The notes beneath the pieces are model-generated. The model did no database searches and had not been told where the DNA came from. It was given only the letters and a program-made list of their open reading frames with translations. A stretch of 64,000 nucleotides of DNA from Klebsormidium nitens (taxonomy: Eukaryota; Streptophyta; Klebsormidiophyceae; Klebsormidiales; Klebsormidiaceae), in NCBI GenBank assembly GCA_000708835.1, contig DF236957.1:186001-250000 (forward strand), written 5' to 3'. The position numbers and the translations under genes are program-made. Positions 58,901-64,000 of this stretch are shown piece after piece (position 1 is the first letter of the stretch; the number at the start of each line of letters is the position of its first letter).

Positions 58901-61900
58901 GCTCATGCAGGAAGTTCTGCTTCCCGATTATGCCAAGGAATCCTATTGCATTCCGCCCACGTCTTCAAATTTTTCTCTATGTATCCTGTCCACGCGTGCC
59001 GGGGTTCCACGTGTGCCCACCAATTTTGAAGCATATTACTCGTACATCCAACTCAAAATCTGGACGCCAAACTTTGAAATGTTCAAGTCCGTTGGACGAT
59101 GAGCACTGGAGAAGCATGGCACGAATTCCTGGATTTGAGATAGACGGTCTGCTTGAACTGGAAAACTCGTGTCACCTTGCAACTTCCGCTTTGTGCTTGC
59201 GTTTGGAATCGGTTGGTATGTGTAGAGTTTGTAAGGAGGGTGTCTTTCATTCGCAATTCCTCGCTCTTTCATCGACCTCCTAGTACAACTTAAAGACAAA
59301 AGCTGTCGTTTGAGCCCTGCCTAGCTTCAGCCACTCGTGAAGGCCACCCTGGAAAAGTAGGACGACGTCGAATTGCCCAAAACACCGATACATGCGCCAC
59401 ATTTGAGCAATCTTGCCATGCCAGGCCTCTGAAGGTTGTCGCACCTTGAGGAGCAAACGAGCTCAATCAAAAGTGCGATTCTGCTGAACGGCCGCCGGTC
59501 GCTTTCTTGTCTCTATGCAAACAATAGTATGAGCGACCCTGGCTCTAATTTGCCTGACCGCAAAGACTGGTATCAGCAACCCCGGCTCTTTTATCTTGTC
59601 CTGGCCCTGATTCGCATTCGACCTAATCTTGCAGTAGCCGGTACCATTGTACAACTGTGTTTGCCGTTCGTTTCCATTCATCTGTCTTCTGCTGCTTCTT
59701 AAATTTGACTTAAGAATGTATCCTCAAAGCCGTTCTGATCAATAGCACTAGTAGCCAACAGATCTGGTAGGGGGTAGCCATAGTGCGACTCCTCTGTGCG
59801 TGCTGACGTTTCGCTGATTTGGTCCGCTTCTGATTCCGATGCATACTAGGATGCTTTTTCAATGCTCGTAAGGCTGGTTAGCCCACTTCGTGGTATCTAA
59901 ATCTCATAAGTCCTGCCAGATAGCTCACGTCTCTTACTTACGTCGCCACGAGCTAACAGTGTTCGGCGTCCCCTCTGTGACACCGAGAGAGTACGTCGGA
60001 CGGTGAGACGGGTTTCATACCAGTACCAGATAGGTTCAGACATAATCCAGACATCTCCTGGTCACGGCCGGAACGAGCCTCCAGACACGGCGGACAACAT
60101 TCAGACAGGTCGATAAAATTTCGACGGACCCGCAGGCGAACAGCGCTCGCGGCCATGACGACCAGCTTACTCCATGAGCACTTTGTCTCAACCGAGATGC
60201 GAACGTCTTAGATGCCGCCCGTCACGGTGTCGCCTTTGGTAGCTAGCGCTGACGTTCTCCATTTGAAAAACCCTCACGAAGCCAACTCGCTTTCGAGCAC
60301 TAGGCTGTCTGTCAACCAACTCTGGAGCTCCATTTGCAGGCAAGTGCTCTCCTGTGTGCGCCCAAATGACAAGTCGACGTTATAATTTGTCACGATAGCT
60401 TTGGCGGCTTTTTGGTCGCGACTATGAAAAGCCCTGGAGTGACGTTGGAATAACGTCACTCCAATGTTTCGGCTTCGGGTTTCGCACGACAAACCAGAAA
60501 GTCGTTCGGTCGATACCTCAGAAATTGCATTTCAACAAAAATAAATGCAAGCTTCTTTTGTGTAGCAGCCGGGCGGGGGCCAGTCCGAATCCTTCTGCGC
60601 TCGTTGTCAGAATTTCTGGGTGCTAAAGAGCACTTCGAACAAAATTGAGAGATTGTGACTTCGATTAAACGAGTGATGGGCGGCTGTGCCGAGTCTTGGA
60701 GCACGACGCTTCAACAGCTCTCTCTGGGTTTTCCTGACGCTGATCTAATCGGGCCTCTTGACACGGCGAGAATCCCGGATTGTTGAGTGCCTCACTTTCA
60801 GATTGTTATATACGAATTAAACTCGGCGCGTCAATCTCAAAGCTAGGAGCTGAAATATGATTCAAGCCGTGGTGCTTGCTTCACATTACCATGTTCTTAG
60901 TAGCCGTTTCATGCGGATGCACTATTGATCGACACGTCCAGCAGGTACCGGTGGCTATGACGCACGTCAGAACGCGAGCATCGCTCACCGTTCCCGGCAA
61001 ATAGGACAGCTGTACCGTACTGAGACAAGCAGAGGATTGGAAAGCAACGATTGATCTCGTAACTCAAGGGTTAGCCGGCCTTGACATATCTGGTCCTGGC
61101 ATGCGGCCTTCTTCAAAGTATATTTTGCATCCGATACTGACAAGTTTGACGTCCGCAGCGTGCAAGGTGCTCGCTCTTGATCATCAGACGATTAGATTTA
61201 TCCCCCAGCGCTACATGAGTAGACAGACTTAGTTTGTCCGTCAAAGGACCGCTCGTCTCAACCCGGGAGTCCTTGCGCTGCGCATGCAGATGCCCTTTCC
61301 TGAGCATAGTACTCATTGTGGACTCGCGGAGTGGGCGAGGCATCCTGAGTTCGAATTGGCTAGTCGAGACGTTTGCTTGTATGATTGCCTCGTGCATACG
61401 CTTTGGCCCACTGGCCGGCAGAGTCCGAGGCAAAGCGCCTCAAGAACGCTGATTGAGGCAGCCGGGGCAACGAGTGGCTGTGACGAGAAGCTAATTGAGC
61501 AATATTAGCTCATTTCTTCTTGGTTGGTCCAGATGCCTTTCAAAAAGCTCTTTTTGGCTTTGGTGTGAGAAGATAATCCAATCTCTTTTCCGGCAACTGT
61601 ATCCACGGATTCTTGACAAGCGTATCCTAGTTCCAATTCTAGAAGGCAAACAGGGTTCCCCATTTGCGTCAGAAAACGAATGATCATGCGTGCTCGGCCC
61701 GGAAAGTGTGCACGACAAAGTCCTGCCGATCGGGCTCCGGTCAAACACACTTGGAGACACCACGTGTCTTACGCGGTCCACGTATCGCCCGGAACGGTGT
61801 TTCGTCAGCATCCGGCAGCTTAACTCCATTGCGGCCAGTGTAAGCAAGCTGTTTTTGAATGCCAAATCACCAGGTGATGTTGCCACAAGTGTTTTTGGCC

Positions 61901-63617
61901 AACAAACTTTGCGGCTCTGAAAGAATCTGAAGCACGAGCAGCAGCCGCTCAGAAAAAGGTTCAATTGTGGATGCCGTTTCTCAAGGTATCGTCAAATTGA
62001 ATCTGCCTAGAGCACTGGTCAGCCCGGCGCTCATCCCATTGTTTGCTTTGAGTGACATCAGATTGAAGGAAGAAGAACTTTAGATCAGTAATCAGAAGAC
62101 TTCGCAGCTTATCAAAGCCCTAAATCCATGTTTCAAGTGGGCAAAAACAACGTGTGACAGCGCGATGGCCGAATGGCTATGCGACGCAGGCGCGTAAGCT
62201 ATGCTTGAGTATACATCGTATGGCGTCCAAAGCCGCTCAACCGGTAAACAACTCCTGCATTCGCGGGATATAATGCTGACCTGGTTCTTCCGAGATTGGT
62301 CTCCGCCCACTTTTCCGGTCCGTCGATAACGCAGACTCGCACATTATATATACCTTGCGTGATTCTGTCACGAGGCCCAAGTTCGAAGAGATCCCTTCGC
62401 AGCCAGCTTCACCAAAGCTTCTTCGATGCAGGTATCTGCGGTCTTCTGAGCGCCTGGAGCCCCATATCCCTTCTAATTTGTTTCGCGGTTAGGACGAACT
62501 TAGATAATCTGAGCACGTGTTGCTCAAAGTAGCTTCCACATTCGGTCCGAGTTGACCAATGCGGTGCGCATTTCAATTCTGGCCTCGTTACGAGTTCGTG
62601 TGCCGTTCAAGTTGTTACAAGCTCGTGCGTCTGGATGCAGGCGGAATGTGTTGGACGCGATTTTCCCTTCATCCAGAGTTGAGTCGCAGGCTGCTTCTGG
62701 TCTTTCCGGTAACGTTGTGCATGGGGGATTCAGTGGTTGGCTGACATTTAATTTTGCCTATGGGAAACTATGAAGGAGGAAGCCCAGTTCGTCAACTTTT
62801 CTTTTTCAGAACGATTTCATAGTGCCTCGAAAATGCTGGCGGAGCTTACGTGCAGTAAACTCTGCCTTCATGGAAAAATCAACATAGTTTCTATATTTAT
62901 CTTTATCTGTCGCAGTCTCTGACGTGAGCTGACCGATCTAGGTGATAGCGGCTGTGAAGAAACAGAATTGTGCGCCCATGCTTCACCGACATGATGCACA
63001 TGTACCTTAAGAAATCGGGAGTCAGATGCCGCTCAGTGGGGTTAACAGCCCGTCAAAGGCAACGCGCTCTGAAGTCCTCAATGATTCGTTGTCTGGGTCC
63101 GGAGGCTGAATGCGTTACAACCTGTGCAATTTTCGAGCTATTGCGACCAGCAAAAGTGCCGGCTGCTGCGACACTCGAAGACAACTGGTTCGGTCTCACG
63201 CGGGTTGAAGGCCCGAGGTGAGCTGAAGCTTATGTGATTACATTGGTGCAAGCAATCGAAACCGTGGATACGAGCACGGGTGTACTGAATTGACGTCGTT
63301 CTAAATCTCTGCTCCAGACGCCGTTCGACAAGCTGTGCGCTGAACGTGTCTAGCCCTTAAACAATGCTTTTTCTTGCACGTGCTTGTTGCCCTCGCAGAG
63401 ATCTACTGACGTTCTCTTTCCTGCGCGCTTTGTAAAGGATATTAGCTAAAGCGCGAGAAACTTGAGTCGGTCTCTTGTCCCAAAAAGCGAGGCACTTCAG
63501 ATCGACGGGCCGTGTGAGAACTAGGAGTGGTTGGTGGCTATGATGGGCTGGCCAAAAGCACGAGCTGCGACCCGCTCAAGCACAATCCTCACTTCAGACG
63601 CTCCCGATGCCGTTCAG
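46766..63617. repeat. Dispersed degenerate composite repeat, 14 copies seen
   Basis: A composite motif recurs in one orientation: block 1 near GTGGCGGCTATGACG, block 2 about 10-30 bp later reading CGAGCA, a 4-9 bp gap, then GCTCA (a small inverted repeat), and block 3 about 15-60 bp further reading GGATGCCGCTC, often then CAAAA. Copies begin near 46766, 47727, 51011, 51308, 51718, 52211, 54295, 56367, 57077, 58828, 60951, 61473, 62946 and 63533. Some pairs share longer tracts: 51308 with 57077 (TGACGGGC to GACGCCGCT), 51718 with 54295 (GGCGCGGCRATGATACG), 52211 with 61473 (GATGCCKTTCAAAAAGC), and 47727 with 60951 (GACGC to GTCAGAA). This looks like a decayed transposon or satellite family. 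It fills the last phosphoesterase intron and the downstream gene desert. Confidence 0.6.
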
Positions 63618-64000
63618 TAGCTTGCGCACCTTCTTTGCCGCTGCCCTTCATACCTGATCAGTCGCGCTGCTGGCTATCTCCGAGAAATAGCGGGGTCGAG
63701 CTTGATTGCCAGCGTTTGGCAGTACTCATAGTAAAGTTGACACTCATACGGAACCGCCAAACCACCCCTGTCATTTGCCCCCGTTTCATGCGCGGAGGCG
63801 GAATGGAGGCATTGATTACGCCATTCGAGGAGTGGGCTCTGTTTAGGCTCACCCCTCCTTCTCAACCTGTCGGATGCCGCAGCATACAGGGGTTGTTTCG
63901 ATGAAATGTCATCAGCATACAGCTTCTACAAACTTCGCCTTTGGGTACTCAGCGATTACTTGGAACAACTTATCCGCTACGATGCAGCTTTGAGATCCAC
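49920..64000. other. 14-kb gene-free, repeat-rich region
   Basis: Only short frames without family motifs occur, on both strands alike. No exon chain with coherent phases could be built. Twelve copies of the composite repeat lie here, plus other loosely similar phrases (for example CTGCTTGAAYCCGGAAAA-like tracts near 54030, 57310 and 59150). I read it as old, decayed repetitive DNA. A gene with many small or low-similarity exons could still be missed. Confidence 0.55.

Overview
The window looks like nuclear DNA of a green-lineage eukaryote, most likely a streptophyte (charophyte) alga of the Klebsormidium type. The genus is an inference from gene content and style, not something the sequence proves. 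Supporting signs are GT-AG introns of about 250-1000 bp that keep reading frame across exons, two proteins with probable chloroplast transit peptides, a conserved protein I know only from land plants and their relatives, and roughly balanced base composition with GC-rich exons.

Layout: (1) 1-10977, plus strand, 5' end outside the window: a 14-exon gene for a fatty-acyl-AMP-ligase / acyl-carrier protein fused to a six-helix membrane region with three left-handed beta-helix units, the architecture of epsilon-poly-lysine synthetase-like (Pls/PosA) enzymes. (2) 14060-19374, plus: plastid-type SAM-dependent methyltransferase / spermidine-synthase-like protein, 8 exons. (3) 20338-21183, minus: intronless DUF3669 protein, a family best known from fungi. 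(4) 23224-24810, plus: small membrane protein with a PH-like domain, probably plastid. (5) 26605-27912, minus, and 28417-29715, plus: divergent intronless pair, an F-box/LRR-like protein and a Sel1-repeat protein. (6) 31136-41070, minus: 13-exon conserved plant protein, a candidate TRIPP (TRAPPII-associated) homologue. (7) 41707-49919, plus: 9-exon calcineurin-like phosphoesterase (TIGR04168-like), divergent from gene 6. (8) 49920-64000: no recognisable gene; it carries many decayed copies of one short composite repeat, which also sits in the 4.6-kb last intron of gene 7.

The most unusual gene is the first one. It should activate a fatty acid as acyl-AMP, load it on its own carrier domain and hand it to membrane-anchored acyltransferase-like domains. 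The most unusual pattern is structural: in genes 1 and 6, introns repeatedly contain nearby diverged copies of the adjoining exon-intron junction ('exon echoes'), in one case six copies of the same acceptor. These look like repeated short tandem duplications across splice junctions. At least one is in frame and could give an alternative isoform; another ends in a stop codon.

The genes are independent eukaryotic units rather than an operon or cluster. I see no common pathway beyond several members being probably plastid-directed or membrane-associated.
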